A DNA stretch of 64,000 bases from Pseudomonas abietaniphila (GCF_039697315.1 NZ_CP155619.1:6200001-6264000), one strand, 5' to 3'. Positions 1-9,181 are shown, numbered from the stretch's first letter. The notes: generated by a model from the letters alone, not told the origin. Numbers and translations are program-made.

Positions 1-60
1 CGTCAGACGGTCGTATCGCTGGGAAGACCGGGTGGGGAGGCCCGAAATCGTGCTGTTCAT
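1..60 (-). CDS. possible start of a gene running off the left edge
   Basis: An ATG on the minus strand at 58-60 opens a frame with no stop over the 20 codons available (begins MNSTISGLPTRSS). A purine-rich AGGGA lies about 7 nt upstream, at about 67-71. Too little is visible to recognise a family. It could equally be a chance open frame in GC-rich DNA. Confidence 0.3.
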   Translation of the reverse strand, partial: MNSTISGLPTRSSQRYDRLT

Positions 61-164
61 GAAAGATCCCTGAGAGTGTTGAGTAATGAACACGCCAGCA
101 GGAGAACTTATTCGGTAGGTTGCGAAGGAATTTTGCGCCATCAGCCGGGACACCCGGCGCGCGT

Positions 165-196
165 GAAGGATTGCGTCGCGCAGGATGCAATCCTTC
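165..196. other. 10-bp perfect inverted repeat downstream of the chemoreceptor gene
   Basis: GAAGGATTGC (165-174) is mirrored by GCAATCCTTC (187-196) with a 12-nt loop, just past the stop of the minus-strand chemoreceptor gene. No T-run follows on either strand, so it is a terminator-like hairpin or RNA 3' end rather than a textbook intrinsic terminator. Confidence 0.4.
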
Positions 197-211
197 GGTG
201 GACGTTGGGGC

Positions 212-1849
212 TCAGATCTTGAAAAAACTCACGCGCTCGGTCAGCACATCTGCCAGATTCGACAGCTCGCGACTCGAGCGTGCCACCTGATTGGACCCCA
301 CGGCGGTTTCCAGTGCCGAGTCGTGGATGCGGTTGATGTTGTGGCTGACGTCTTCCGCCGCCACGCCCTGCTGTGCCGCGGCACTGGCGATCTGGGCGTT
401 CATGTCGTTGAGCGCGCCGACTTCATGGCGAATTTTCACCAAGGATGTTTGCGCTTCCTGAGTCTGCGCCACCGTCCGCTGCGCCATCTCGCGGCTTTCA
501 CGCATCAGATCGGCGGTCTTGCCCGCGCCACTCTGCAACTGGCCCACCATGTTGCGGATTTCTTGCGTGGATTCCTGGGTGCGTGTCGCAAGCGAGCGAA
601 CTTCATCAGCCACCACGGCAAACCCCCGGCCGGCCTCGCCGGCACGAGCAGCCTCGATGGCCGCATTAAGGGCCAGCAGGTTGGTGCGCTCAGCAATGGA
701 GTTGATCACCGCAACAATGGTCTCGATGGCCTGGCTGTCACTGGAGACCTGAGTCACCGAATCGGCGGCGGTTTCCAGTTTTTCGGCGAGCGCGTGCATG
801 GCCTGCGCAGTGTTCTCGACCATGCGCTTGCCGTGTTCGACTTCATGATCGGCAGTCTGTGTCGCGTTGGCGGCTTTCACGGCATAGCCTGCGACTTCCT
901 TGACGGTGCTCGCCATCTGGTTGATCGCGGCGGCCATGTGCTCCGTCTCGCTGGCCTGCAGGCGCATTTGCTCGCTGTTACTGTCGGAGCTGGCGCGCAG
1001 TTGAGACGACGAGCCCATCAGCTCCATCGCGGCGGCACGCACCTGATGGATGGTGGCCGACAAGTGCGCGTTGGTGGTTTTCAGTGCGCCCATCACACTG
1101 TCGGGGAAGGGCGTGTCGATCCGGTCGGTCAGTTCGCCTGCGGCCAGGCGACGAATCGACGTCGCGACCTCATGGGGCTCGGCGCCGAGTGTCGATTTAA
1201 TGCTGCGAATGATCAGCAGCGACGCGATGATGCCCAGCAACACGGCGATACCGGTCGACACCAGCATCAACGAGGCGAAATGCGCGGCCGTCACACGGAC
1301 GAAGCCAATGTGCTCGCCGATGGACGTCTCTTCGAGATCGATCAGTGCATTGATACGGTTCAGCCATTCCTTGTAGGCGCCCGCCACTTCGGCCATCAGC
1401 ACGGACTGCGCCCCTTCGATGTCACCCTGCTGACGCAAGCGCAGCGCCTTGTCGGTTGCGGTCAGGGCGCTGCGTTCGATGGCCTTGATGCTGCCGAGTA
1501 ATGCCTGTTCCTGTGCGCTCGCGCTCTTGGTCTGGTAGATCTGGTCCATGGGTGCTGCCGAGGCCTGATACAGCGCGTTCAGGCGGTCGATGTCGCGCAG
1601 GTAGGTGGCCAGTCCCTGCTCATCGCGCACCAGCACGGCGTCGCGAATCGCGATTGCCCGGTCATGGACGCTGCCGCGGAAGTTGATTGCATAGCGCTGT
1701 TTGACGGTTGCGTCTTCGCTGACGTCTGTCAGGGTCGACTCGATCAGGCCGACGCGTTGGACGCCGACGAGTGTGACCAGAATCATCAGCGCCAGGACCA
1801 GACCAAAGCCCAGGCCCAGGCGTTTTGCAATCGTGAGCTGCTTAAACAT
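212..1849 (-). CDS. methyl-accepting chemotaxis protein (transmembrane chemoreceptor)
   Basis: Inner-membrane chemoreceptor of 545 aa that would signal through CheA/CheW to the flagellar motor. Layout: a TM helix at about residues 10-30, a periplasmic four-helix-bundle type ligand domain of about 160 residues, a second TM at about 190-212, a HAMP region, and a long cytoplasmic coiled coil. The conserved signalling tip is visible ([19 protein letters not shown], then [15 protein letters not shown]). The C-terminus ends in SFFKI, with no CheR/CheB-tethering pentapeptide. The ligand cannot be told from sequence. It is monocistronic, with a divergent promoter region toward the aminotransferase at 2188. 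Family assignment is secure. Confidence 0.95.
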   Translation of the reverse strand: MFKQLTIAKRLGLGFGLVLALMILVTLVGVQRVGLIESTLTDVSEDATVKQRYAINFRGSVHDRAIAIRDAVLVRDEQGLATYLRDIDRLNALYQASAAPMDQIYQTKSASAQEQALLGSIKAIERSALTATDKALRLRQQGDIEGAQSVLMAEVAGAYKEWLNRINALIDLEETSIGEHIGFVRVTAAHFASLMLVSTGIAVLLGIIASLLIIRSIKSTLGAEPHEVATSIRRLAAGELTDRIDTPFPDSVMGALKTTNAHLSATIHQVRAAAMELMGSSSQLRASSDSNSEQMRLQASETEHMAAAINQMASTVKEVAGYAVKAANATQTADHEVEHGKRMVENTAQAMHALAEKLETAADSVTQVSSDSQAIETIVAVINSIAERTNLLALNAAIEAARAGEAGRGFAVVADEVRSLATRTQESTQEIRNMVGQLQSGAGKTADLMRESREMAQRTVAQTQEAQTSLVKIRHEVGALNDMNAQIASAAAQQGVAAEDVSHNINRIHDSALETAVGSNQVARSSRELSNLADVLTERVSFFKI

Positions 1850-2187
1850 ATCCGTAACGAACCCCGATTCAGTGGTGATATTAGAGAGCTATCATTTGCG
1901 CACCTTATACACCGGGCAGATACCGGAGGCAGCTAGCTTTTTCTATGAGCGCGATAGTTTTTTTCCTGAACTGAGCCGTACCGGTGGGTGCTGGACGCAT
2001 GGGTCGACGGCCGATGACGTTGTTGGTGCGTGCTGTCGAGGGAAGCTTGGAGGCTCGGCCCGGTTCTGCGAAGGGGCGAATGCCAACGTCCTGCGTTGCG
2101 CGCGTTCGCGGTTTGAAACTATCGTGGGTTTCTTTCAGGTCGGGGCGGGCCCGCTACGACCGTTTTTCCGCATAAAAAGGACCTGTC
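1850..2187. other. divergent intergenic region between chemoreceptor and aminotransferase
   Basis: 338 bp that must hold promoters for both flanking genes. The only site I can place firmly is the AAAGGA ribosome-binding sequence about 7 nt before the ATG at 2188. Short frames here have no recognisable product. No clear FliA (sigma-28) promoter was seen before the chemoreceptor gene. Confidence 0.4.
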
Positions 2188-3369
2188 ATGCGTTTTTCTC
2201 CCTTCGTCGAGCGAATTTCCGGCCATGGCGTAGCTGCCTGGGATATTCATCATGAAGCCTTCAACGCCCAGCGCGACGGCGCCGATGTGATCATCCTGAG
2301 CATTGGCGACCCCGATTTCGCCACGCCTGATTTCATCACGCAGGCGGCCATCGACGCGTTACGTGCCGGTGACACCCACTACGCCGACATTGCCGGCCGA
2401 CCGGAACTGCGGCAGGCCATTGCCGAGCGCTATTCGCAACGACTCGGGCGGTGCGTGCTGGCGGACAACGTCATTACGGTGGCTGGCGCACAGAATGCGT
2501 TGTTCATGGCTTCGATGTGTCTTTTACAGGCGGGGGATGAAGTGGTCGTCCTCGATCCGATGTACGTCACGTATGAAGCGACGCTCAAAGCATCGGGCGC
2601 CACACTGGTGCGCGCGACATGCCTTCCCGAAGATGGCTTTCGTGTGCGTGAAGCGACGTTGAGAAGCGCCATTACATCGCGCACCCGCGCCATCTTTCTG
2701 TCCAACCCCAACAACCCCACCGGCGTCGTGCTGGATCGGCAGGAATTGCAGTTCATTGCCGACCTGGCCATCGCCCATGACCTGTGGGTGGTGGTCGATG
2801 AGGTCTACGAGAGTCTGTGCTATGAGCGCGAACATCTAAGCCTCGCCAGCTTGCCGGGGATGGAAAAGCGTTGTGTGGTCGTTGGCAGTCTGTCCAAGTC
2901 TCACGCCATGACCGGGTGGCGGATTGGCTGGATGGTCGCCGATGCCGAACTGATCGGCCACGCTGAAACCCTGGCGTTGAGCATGCTGTATGGCTTGCCG
3001 GGATTTGTGATGCAAGGCGCGCTCGCCGCAGTGAAGGCCCATGAGCCGGTCACACGCGTGATGCGCGAGACCTATCGGCGTCGTCGGGATCTGGTGGTGG
3101 GGCGCTTGAGCGATTGCCCAGGGCTGGCAGTCTTGGCGCCGGATGCCGGTATGTTCGTGCTGGTGGATGTGCGCGGAACCGGGCTCGGTTCGCTGGATTT
3201 CGCCTGGCGGCTGTTTCGCGAAACCGGTGTGTCCGTACTCGATGCGGCAGCGTTTGGTGAGCCCGCGCAGGGGTTTGTGCGGTTGTCGTTCACCTTGAGC
3301 GATGAGCAACTGGCCGAGGCGTGTGAAAGGATTGCCGGTTTTGTCAGTAAACTTCGCCGGGCTGTTTGA
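2188..3369 (+). CDS. class I/II PLP aminotransferase, AruH-like (arginine:pyruvate transaminase family)
   Basis: Fold-type I PLP aminotransferase, 393 aa, full length. The PLP lysine is K237 in SLSKSHAMTGWRIGW. Also visible are the NPNNPTG motif near residue 175 and the VDEVYE aspartate/tyrosine element. Family knowledge: the AAWDIH N-terminus, THYAD segment, SLSKSHAMTGWR block and YRRRRDLV stretch closely resemble P. aeruginosa AruH, which converts L-arginine plus pyruvate to 2-ketoarginine plus alanine. The usual partner aruI (2-ketoarginine decarboxylase) and its two-component system are absent here. The amino donor is therefore an inference; another basic or neutral amino acid is possible. 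The start is supported by AAAGGA upstream. Confidence 0.75.
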   Translation: MRFSPFVERISGHGVAAWDIHHEAFNAQRDGADVIILSIGDPDFATPDFITQAAIDALRAGDTHYADIAGRPELRQAIAERYSQRLGRCVLADNVITVAGAQNALFMASMCLLQAGDEVVVLDPMYVTYEATLKASGATLVRATCLPEDGFRVREATLRSAITSRTRAIFLSNPNNPTGVVLDRQELQFIADLAIAHDLWVVVDEVYESLCYEREHLSLASLPGMEKRCVVVGSLSKSHAMTGWRIGWMVADAELIGHAETLALSMLYGLPGFVMQGALAAVKAHEPVTRVMRETYRRRRDLVVGRLSDCPGLAVLAPDAGMFVLVDVRGTGLGSLDFAWRLFRETGVSVLDAAAFGEPAQGFVRLSFTLSDEQLAEACERIAGFVSKLRRAV

Positions 3370-3948
3370 TCGAGTGGAACTTGCCTGATTCTGCAAGTTA
3401 TCAGCGAAAGTTATTCTAGTCGCTCGCAGTGTCGCGCCGGTTGAATGAACCGGATAGTGCGGATTAGATGAAAAATTATTTAATAAAAAAAGCCACCGCA
3501 CAGACGTGAGGTGGCTAAAAAAGTCTTACCAAAGGAATGATGAAGTGGAGCAAGATTCGATTGCCTGATGCTGCGGAGTCACCAGGCAGTTGAGTCGTGT
3601 GCTTCATCGCCGACAACGGTAACACCGGATCGATGATTTCAACTATTACGAAGATCGATAGTGACTATCACGACTCGTTTCTGAACCGCTGGGCGGAAAA
3701 ATGCTAAAAGTTTTTCGGTCCGGGGAGCACACCTGACACAAAAACGAAGCGTTTGGCGCTTCAGGAAACAATAAAGAAATGGGCTTGAAGCCCGTAGATT
3801 GACCGTGGATTTCAATACGGACTCGATGTATTTAGCCCATCTGCCATAGCCTATATTCCACCGTTTCAAACTTCGCCTGAACTCAGGAGGATGCCCCTTA
3901 TCTTAGGGGTTGCGGAACGTTGGGCCTTAATTGAGACAGGGGATAATA
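3370..3948. other. 579-bp gap with hairpins and a possible small-RNA locus
   Basis: No convincing protein gene. It holds a CCGGTT/AACCGG hairpin (3437-3453) after the aminotransferase and a minus-strand intrinsic terminator (3485-3516) with no gene feeding it. Further right are a 13-bp palindrome (GATAGT-G-ACTATC, 3657-3669), a GAAGCG/CGCTTC hairpin (3746-3762), an AACAATAA motif of the Hfq/Crc type (3767-3774), and a GGGCTT/AAGCCC hairpin (3781-3793). A 76-codon minus-strand frame (3639-3869) lacks a ribosome-binding site and family likeness, so I treat it as chance. Confidence 0.45.
3485..3516 (-). terminator. intrinsic terminator reading leftward
   Basis: Stem AGCCACC (3491-3497) with GGTGGCT (3510-3516). 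On the minus strand the stem is followed by at least six U residues (A-run at 3485-3490). On the plus strand it is followed by A residues, so it cannot serve the plus-strand aminotransferase. No minus-strand gene is recognised upstream of it. Confidence 0.65.
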
Positions 3949-5277
3949 ATGACGTTTGTGAAATGGAACCTCATGACGCTTGCGGTTTCGCTGGGCGTGA
4001 GTCAACTGGCAACGGCAGGGGTTGTCAGTGATCAATCGGAGGCCAAGGGGTTCGTCGAAGACAGCAGCCTGACCGTCCACCTGAAGAACTATTATTTCAA
4101 CCGGGATGGCAAAAACGGCGGCGGCGACCGTAAAGACTGGACGCAAGGCGTGCTGGGCAATTTCAGTTCGGGATTCACCCAGGGCACGGTCGGCTTCGGG
4201 GTTGATGCTTACGGTTACTGGGGCATCAAGCTGGATGGCGGCGCAGGCACAGCAGGCACGGGTAACTTGCCGGTCGATCGCCACGGCGAGCCTGAAGACG
4301 AATATGGCACCGCAGGCGGTGCGATCAAGATGCGTATCTCCAAGACAGAGCTGCGCTACGGTGATCTGATGCCGACGGCGCCGGTATTCGCCGCCGGGGG
4401 CTCGCGCCTGTTCCCGCAGACGGCTACCGGTTTTAACCTGTTGAGCAGCGACATCGCCGGGCTCGAGCTGGACGGCGGTCACTTCACCGGCGGTAACGGG
4501 CCGGTCACCACTAACCACGATCACGATATTTATGCGTCGTATGCGGGCGTCACGGCATCGAGCATTGACTATGCCGGCGGCAAGTACACGTTCAACGATA
4601 ACCTGACGGCGAGCCTGTATGGCTCCAATCTCCAGGACGTCTGGGACCAGTACTACGGCAATATCAACTATACCCAGGCCATCACGGGTGATCAGTCGGT
4701 TAATTTCGACTTCAATATCTATCGCACCAACGATGCCGGCTCCGCCAAAGCAGGCGATATCAGTAACACGACCTGGTCGCTGGCCGCTGCTTATTCCTTC
4801 CTGACAGCCCATACCATAACCCTGGCTTACCAGAAAGTTCACGGTGATACACCGTTCGACTATGTGGCGTTCGGGATTAACGGCCCCGGCGATACCGCGG
4901 ACTCGATCTTCCTGGCGAACTCGGTCCAATATTCCGACTTCAACGGTCCGGGTGAGAAATCCTGGCAGGCGCGCTATGACCTGAATATGGCGACTTATGG
5001 CGTACCGGGTTTAAGCTTCATGGCGCGCTATATCACCGGTGATGACATCGACGGTTCGCACATGCCGTCCAATAGCACCTACGTCAACTATGGGTATGGT
5101 GACGACGGTAAGCACCACGAGATTAACGTCGAGGCCAAGTATGTGGTCCAGTCGGGTCCTGCGAAGGACTTGTCGTTGCGTATGCGTCAGGCGTTCCACC
5201 GCGCGAACAGCGATCAGGCCGAGGGCGACGTGAACGAATTCCGTTTGATCGCCGACTACCCGATCAACGTGTTCTGA
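3949..5277 (+). CDS. OprD-family outer-membrane porin
   Basis: Substrate-specific outer-membrane beta-barrel of the OprD/OpdX family, 442 aa, which is typical. A signal peptide is visible (cleavage near QLATA-GVV). The mature protein starts with an acidic GFVEDSSL segment and the family's SLTVHLKNYYFNRD strand, and ends in a penultimate-Phe barrel signature (YPINVF). The ATG at 3949 is preferred over an in-frame TTG at 3931 because GACAGGGG sits just upstream. The initiation region carries AATAATGA, one base off the Hfq/Crc AANAANAA motif, so catabolite control is possible. It converges on the glyoxylate operon and may import a related small organic acid; that substrate is inference only. Confidence 0.9.
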   Translation: MTFVKWNLMTLAVSLGVSQLATAGVVSDQSEAKGFVEDSSLTVHLKNYYFNRDGKNGGGDRKDWTQGVLGNFSSGFTQGTVGFGVDAYGYWGIKLDGGAGTAGTGNLPVDRHGEPEDEYGTAGGAIKMRISKTELRYGDLMPTAPVFAAGGSRLFPQTATGFNLLSSDIAGLELDGGHFTGGNGPVTTNHDHDIYASYAGVTASSIDYAGGKYTFNDNLTASLYGSNLQDVWDQYYGNINYTQAITGDQSVNFDFNIYRTNDAGSAKAGDISNTTWSLAAAYSFLTAHTITLAYQKVHGDTPFDYVAFGINGPGDTADSIFLANSVQYSDFNGPGEKSWQARYDLNMATYGVPGLSFMARYITGDDIDGSHMPSNSTYVNYGYGDDGKHHEINVEAKYVVQSGPAKDLSLRMRQAFHRANSDQAEGDVNEFRLIADYPINVF

Positions 5278-5292
5278 TGCTTTAGCCACGAC

Positions 5293-5331
5293 AAAAAAAG
5301 CCAGGCAGTCCGCAAGGGTGCCTGGCTTTTT
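5293..5331. terminator. bidirectional intrinsic terminator between porin and glxR
   Basis: Stem AAAAGCCAGGCA / TGCCTGGCTTTTT (arms at about 5296-5307 and 5319-5331) with an 11-nt loop. It has a T-run on the plus strand and an A-run upstream, so it can end transcripts from both the porin gene and the convergent glxR operon. Confidence 0.9.
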
Positions 5332-5346
5332 CGTGCCTGCTTATAA

Positions 5347-6249
5347 TCAATCAGGCGTGTGGTCGCCACGGATCGAGAAGTTCGACATGTGTTCCAGGCC
5401 CTTGATCAGGCCCGAATGGTCCCAACCGCTGCCACCCAGTGCCGCACAGGTGCTGAACACCTGCTGTGCATTGGCGGTGTTGGGCAGGTTCAGCCCCAGT
5501 TCACGTGCGCCTTCCAGCGCCAGGTTCAGGTCCTTCTGATGCAGGGCAATCCGGAAACCCGGGTTGAAAGTGCCTTTGATCATGCGCTCGCCGTGCACTT
5601 CGAGGATCTTCGACGACGCAAAGCCACCCATCAGCGCTTCACGCACCTTGGCCGGATCCGCACCGTTCTTTGAAGCGAACAGCAGGGCTTCGGCGACCGC
5701 CTGAATGTTCAGGGCAACGATGATCTGGTTGGCGACCTTGGCGGTCTGGCCGTCGCCATTGCCACCGACCAGGGTGATGTTCTTGCCCATGGTCTGAAAC
5801 AACGGCAGCGCGCGATCGAAGGTGCCTTGGTTGCCGCCGACCATGATGCTCAGCGTCGCGGCCTTGGCGCCGACTTCACCACCGGACACCGGTGCGTCGA
5901 GGTATTGCGCGCCGGTGGCGTTGATCCGGGTGGCGAAGGCTTTCGTGGCCGACGGCGAAATCGAGCTCATGTCGATCACGACTTTGCCGGCGCCGGTGCC
6001 TTCGCTCAGGCCGTTCTCGCCGAACAGCACATCGTTGACCTGTGGGGTATCAGGCAGCATGACGATGATGAGTTCGGCTTCCTGCGCCACTTCACGCGGG
6101 TTGCTCAATACCGTTGCGCCGCCTTCGACCAGCGAGGCGGGCGGTGCGATGAAGTGCTTGGACAGAAACAGTTGATGACCTGCTTTTTGCAGGTTTTCTG
6201 CCATTGGCAGACCCATGATGCCGGTGCCGATGAATCCGATGTTAGCCAT
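5347..6249 (-). CDS. glxR: 2-hydroxy-3-oxopropionate (tartronate semialdehyde) reductase
   Basis: Reduces tartronate semialdehyde to D-glycerate with NAD(P)H, the step after glyoxylate carboligase. 300 aa, full length for the beta-hydroxyacid dehydrogenase family. Rossmann motif GFIGTGIMGLPMA is at residues 5-17. The substrate-binding signature around DAPVSGGEVGA is near residue 118 and the catalytic lysine lies in GQTAKVANQ. The ATG has AGGAAC upstream. It is last in the gcl-hyi-glxR operon. An REP doublet lies between hyi and glxR. Product is well supported by family and neighbours. Confidence 0.93.
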   Translation of the reverse strand: MANIGFIGTGIMGLPMAENLQKAGHQLFLSKHFIAPPASLVEGGATVLSNPREVAQEAELIIVMLPDTPQVNDVLFGENGLSEGTGAGKVVIDMSSISPSATKAFATRINATGAQYLDAPVSGGEVGAKAATLSIMVGGNQGTFDRALPLFQTMGKNITLVGGNGDGQTAKVANQIIVALNIQAVAEALLFASKNGADPAKVREALMGGFASSKILEVHGERMIKGTFNPGFRIALHQKDLNLALEGARELGLNLPNTANAQQVFSTCAALGGSGWDHSGLIKGLEHMSNFSIRGDHTPD

Positions 6250-6286
6250 GAGATGTTCCTCTTGTTTATGCCTGATGCGGTCTCCT

Positions 6287-6419
6287 GTAGAAGCGTGGCT
6301 TGTCCCGCGATCGACCGGGAACCGGTCGTAAAATCAGCTCATGGTGTGCGTCTGGTACACCGCACGATGAGGTTTTACTGCTGCTTTGCAGCAGATCGCG
6401 GGACAAGCCACGCTCCTAC
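6287..6419. repeat. REP doublet (REPIN) between hyi and glxR
   Basis: Two inverted REP units: the left arm (6287-6311) contains AGCGTGGCTTGTCCCGCGAT and the right arm (6394-6419) is its near-perfect reverse complement. The ends differ only by a GTAGAAG/GTAGGAG change. The spacer holds a further CTGCTG/CAGCAG hairpin (about 6378-6394). This matches Pseudomonas REP/REPIN elements mobilised by RAYT transposases. No RAYT gene is in the window. It sits inside an operon, so it may affect mRNA stability of hyi relative to glxR. Confidence 0.88.
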
Positions 6420-6453
6420 GGGATTCGCGTTGTTATTGGAACGGCGAGCCTGT

Positions 6454-7236
6454 TCAGACCAAATTATGGGTTTTCAGCCACCCAAGGCCTGCTTCGGTGG
6501 TGGTCAGCGGCTTGTACTCGCAACCGATCCAGCCGCGATAACCGAGCTTGTCCAGGTGCCCGAACAGAAAGCCGTAGTTGATCTCGCCGGTGCCGGGTTC
6601 GTGGCGGCCGGGGTTGTCCGCCAGTTGCACATGGCGAATCACCGGCAGGTGCTTTTCCATGGTCCGGGCCAGATCGCCCTCCATGATCTGCATGTGATAA
6701 ATGTCGTACTGCAACGACAGGTTGCGGCTGCCGACTTTCTCGCGGATGTCCAGCGCCTGCGCCGTGGTGTTGAGGTAGAAACCCGGAATGTCGAGGGTGT
6801 TGATCATTTCCATGACCAGGTCGATGCCCTGAGCCTGTAGCTTGTCCGCCGCGTACTTGAGGTTGTCGACGAAGGTCTTCTCGATCAGCGCGTCGTCGAA
6901 ACCTTGTGGCTTGATCCCCGCCAGGCAGTTGACCTGGGTATTGCCCAACACTTTGGCGTAAGCAATCGCCAGATCGACGCCGGCATAGAACTCTTCGACC
7001 CGGTCGGGATGGCAGGCAATGCCACGCTCGCCTTTGGCCCAGTCTCCGGCGGGCAGGTTGAACAGCACTTGGGTCAGGCCGTTCGCATCCAGCTCGGCCT
7101 TGATCTGCGCGGAGCTGAAGTCATACGGAAACAGGTACTCGACACCGCTGAAGCCCGCGTTGGCGGCGGCTTCGAAGCGTTGCAGAAAGTCCAGCTCGGT
7201 GAAGAGCATGGACAGGTTGGCGCATAAACGGGGCAT
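6454..7236 (-). CDS. hyi: hydroxypyruvate isomerase
   Basis: TIM-barrel sugar-phosphate-isomerase-type enzyme of 260 aa that interconverts hydroxypyruvate and tartronate semialdehyde. Family marks are the N-terminal MPRLCANLSMLFTE, GVEYLFPY near residue 32, the glutamate metal ligand in VMEMINTLDIPG near 140, and the LQYDIYHMQIMEGD block near 175. The ATG has AAGGAGC upstream. It lies 40 nt downstream of gcl in the same direction, the standard gcl-hyi order, which makes the assignment firm. Confidence 0.93.
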   Translation of the reverse strand: MPRLCANLSMLFTELDFLQRFEAAANAGFSGVEYLFPYDFSSAQIKAELDANGLTQVLFNLPAGDWAKGERGIACHPDRVEEFYAGVDLAIAYAKVLGNTQVNCLAGIKPQGFDDALIEKTFVDNLKYAADKLQAQGIDLVMEMINTLDIPGFYLNTTAQALDIREKVGSRNLSLQYDIYHMQIMEGDLARTMEKHLPVIRHVQLADNPGRHEPGTGEINYGFLFGHLDKLGYRGWIGCEYKPLTTTEAGLGWLKTHNLV

Positions 7237-7276
7237 GGTGGGCTCCTTGTTCTCGCTCTTGTTTTGGGGGCGTCAA

Positions 7277-9052
7277 TCAGTCCAGCAGGCTGATGGCAGT
7301 CGGGGCATCGTCGCGGTGTTCGGCCAGCGATTCGAATTCGTTGATCGCGTTGATCTCGGTGCCCATCGCGATGTTGGTCACACGTTCCAGAATGACCTCG
7401 ACGACCACCGGAACGCTGTACTGCTGCATCAGGCTCGACGCTTCGGCGAGTGCCGCCTGAATATGCGCCGGATCGCTGACCCTGATCGCCTTGCAACCCA
7501 GGCCTTCGGCGACCGCTACATGGTCGACGCCATAGCCTTCCAGCTCCGGTGCGTTGATGTTGTCGAACGCCAGTTGCACGCAGTAATCGATGTCGAAGTT
7601 GCGCTGTGCCTGGCGGATCAGGCCCAGGTACGAGTTGTTCACCACAACGTGGATGTACGGCAGCTTGAACTGCGCGCCGACGGCCAGTTCTTCAATCATG
7701 AACTGGAAGTCATAGTCGCCAGACAACGCAACGACCTTGCGGCTCGGATCGGCTTTCGCCACGCCCAGCGCGGCCGGAATGGTCCAGCCGAGCGGGCCTG
7801 CCTGGCCGCAGTTGATCCAGTGACGCGGCTTGTAGACGTGCAGGAATTGCGCGCCGGCGATCTGCGACAGGCCGATGGTGCTGACGTAGCAGGTGTCCTT
7901 GCCGAAGTACTGGTTCATCTCTTCGTAAACACGTTGCGGCTTGACCGGGATGTTGTCGTAGTGCGTCTTTCGCTGCATCGTGCGCTTGCGTTCCTGGCAA
8001 CTGGCGAGCCAGCTGCTGCGGTCTTTCAGCTTGCCAGCGGTGTGCCATTCGCGGGCCACTTCAAGGAACATCGCAAGGGCGGCGCCTGCGTCCGAGACGA
8101 TGCCCAGGTCCGGCATCAGTACCCGGCCGATTTGCGTCGGTTCGATATCAATGTGGATGAACTTGCGGCCTTCGCTGTACACCGAGACGGTGCCGGTGTG
8201 GCGGTTCGCCCAGCGGTTACCGATGCCGAGCACCATGTCCGATTCCAGCATCGTGGCGTTGCCGTAGCGGTGTGAGGTCTGCAGACCGACCATGCCTGCC
8301 ATCTGCGGGTGGTCGTCCGGAATCGTGCCCCAGCCCATCAGGGTCGGGATCACCGGGATGCCGGTCAGTTCGGCGAACTCCACCAGCGCGTCCGATGCAT
8401 CGGCGTTGATGATGCCACCACCGGCGACGATCAACGGGCGTTCGGAGGCGTTGAGCATGGCCAGCGCTTTTTCGATCTGATTGCGACTGGCTTGGGGTTT
8501 GATGACCGGCAGCGGTTCGTAGGCATCAATGTCGAATTCGATTTCAGCCATCTGCACGTCGAACGGCAGGTCGATCAACACCGGGCCAGGACGACCGCTG
8601 CGCATCAACTGGAAGGCTTTCTGGAACACGTAAGGCACCTGGCCCGGCTCCATGACCGTGGTCGCCCACTTGGCGACCGGCGCAGCGATGCTGGCGATGT
8701 CGACCGCCTGGAAATCTTCCTTGTGCATGCGGGCACGGGGCGCTTGCCCGGTGATGCAGAGGATCGGAATCGAGTCGGCAGACGCGGAGTAGAGGCCGGT
8801 GATCATGTCAGTACCGGCAGGGCCGGACGTCCCGATGCAGACACCGATGTTGCCCGCGATTGCACGGGTGTAACCCTCGGCCATGTGCGAGGCGCCTTCG
8901 ACGTGACGCGCCAGCACGTGATCGATGCCGCCGAGTTTCTTGAATGCGGCGTACAAAGGGTTGATGGCAGCGCCGGGGATACCGAACGCGGTATCGACCC
9001 CTTCGCGACGCATCACCAGAACGGCGGCTTCGATGGCTCTCATGATGGTCAT
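7277..9052 (-). CDS. gcl: glyoxylate carboligase (tartronate-semialdehyde synthase)
   Basis: ThDP-dependent enzyme joining two glyoxylates to tartronate semialdehyde plus CO2, the entry to the glycerate pathway for glyoxylate, glycolate or purine-derived carbon. 591 aa, matching E. coli Gcl closely along its length. Residue 51 is Val in RHVEGASH, the hallmark replacement of the usual ThDP-enzyme glutamate in Gcl. The ThDP/Mg motif [15 protein letters not shown] is near residue 445. The start has AGGAG 8 nt upstream. First gene of gcl-hyi-glxR, facing a LysR gene across a repeat-bearing promoter region. Confidence 0.97.
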   Translation of the reverse strand: MTIMRAIEAAVLVMRREGVDTAFGIPGAAINPLYAAFKKLGGIDHVLARHVEGASHMAEGYTRAIAGNIGVCIGTSGPAGTDMITGLYSASADSIPILCITGQAPRARMHKEDFQAVDIASIAAPVAKWATTVMEPGQVPYVFQKAFQLMRSGRPGPVLIDLPFDVQMAEIEFDIDAYEPLPVIKPQASRNQIEKALAMLNASERPLIVAGGGIINADASDALVEFAELTGIPVIPTLMGWGTIPDDHPQMAGMVGLQTSHRYGNATMLESDMVLGIGNRWANRHTGTVSVYSEGRKFIHIDIEPTQIGRVLMPDLGIVSDAGAALAMFLEVAREWHTAGKLKDRSSWLASCQERKRTMQRKTHYDNIPVKPQRVYEEMNQYFGKDTCYVSTIGLSQIAGAQFLHVYKPRHWINCGQAGPLGWTIPAALGVAKADPSRKVVALSGDYDFQFMIEELAVGAQFKLPYIHVVVNNSYLGLIRQAQRNFDIDYCVQLAFDNINAPELEGYGVDHVAVAEGLGCKAIRVSDPAHIQAALAEASSLMQQYSVPVVVEVILERVTNIAMGTEINAINEFESLAEHRDDAPTAISLLD

Positions 9053-9074
9053 TTGTTAGTCTCCTGAACTCGAT

Positions 9075-9140
9075 AGTTTTTGTACGTAGTTCTTTAGTTT
9101 TTGTACGTCAGCAGCGTGATTTGAATTGAAGTTTTTGTGA
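9075..9140. promoter_or_regulatory. tandem direct repeats in the gcl/LysR intergenic region
   Basis: AGTTTTTGTACGT occurs at 9075-9087 and again at 9096-9108, exactly 21 bp apart (two helical turns). A third, partial copy AGTTTTTGTGA is at 9130-9140. They lie between the divergent gcl operon and the LysR gene. Likely operator sites for that LysR protein; the factor is inferred from position only. Confidence 0.6.
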
Positions 9141-9181
9141 ATGGCTGCTTTTGGCAATTCTGTCGGTATCAGGAGTATCGA

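Noticed and set aside
185..1501. 438-codon open frame on the plus strand opposite the chemoreceptor gene
   Set aside because: It is an antisense shadow of a confident MCP gene, rich in His/Arg/Gly as expected for complementary GC-rich coding, and has no family likeness.
3639..3869. 76-codon minus-strand frame in the gap before the porin
   Set aside because: No RBS and no family likeness; more likely noncoding RNA or chance.
3898..4929. 343-codon minus-strand frame opposite the porin
   Set aside because: Covers the well-supported OprD gene in antisense; composition is typical of a shadow frame.
7277..9052. Acetolactate synthase or AruI-type decarboxylase instead of Gcl
   Set aside because: Val51 and near full-length match to glyoxylate carboligase plus the hyi and glxR neighbours fix the identity.
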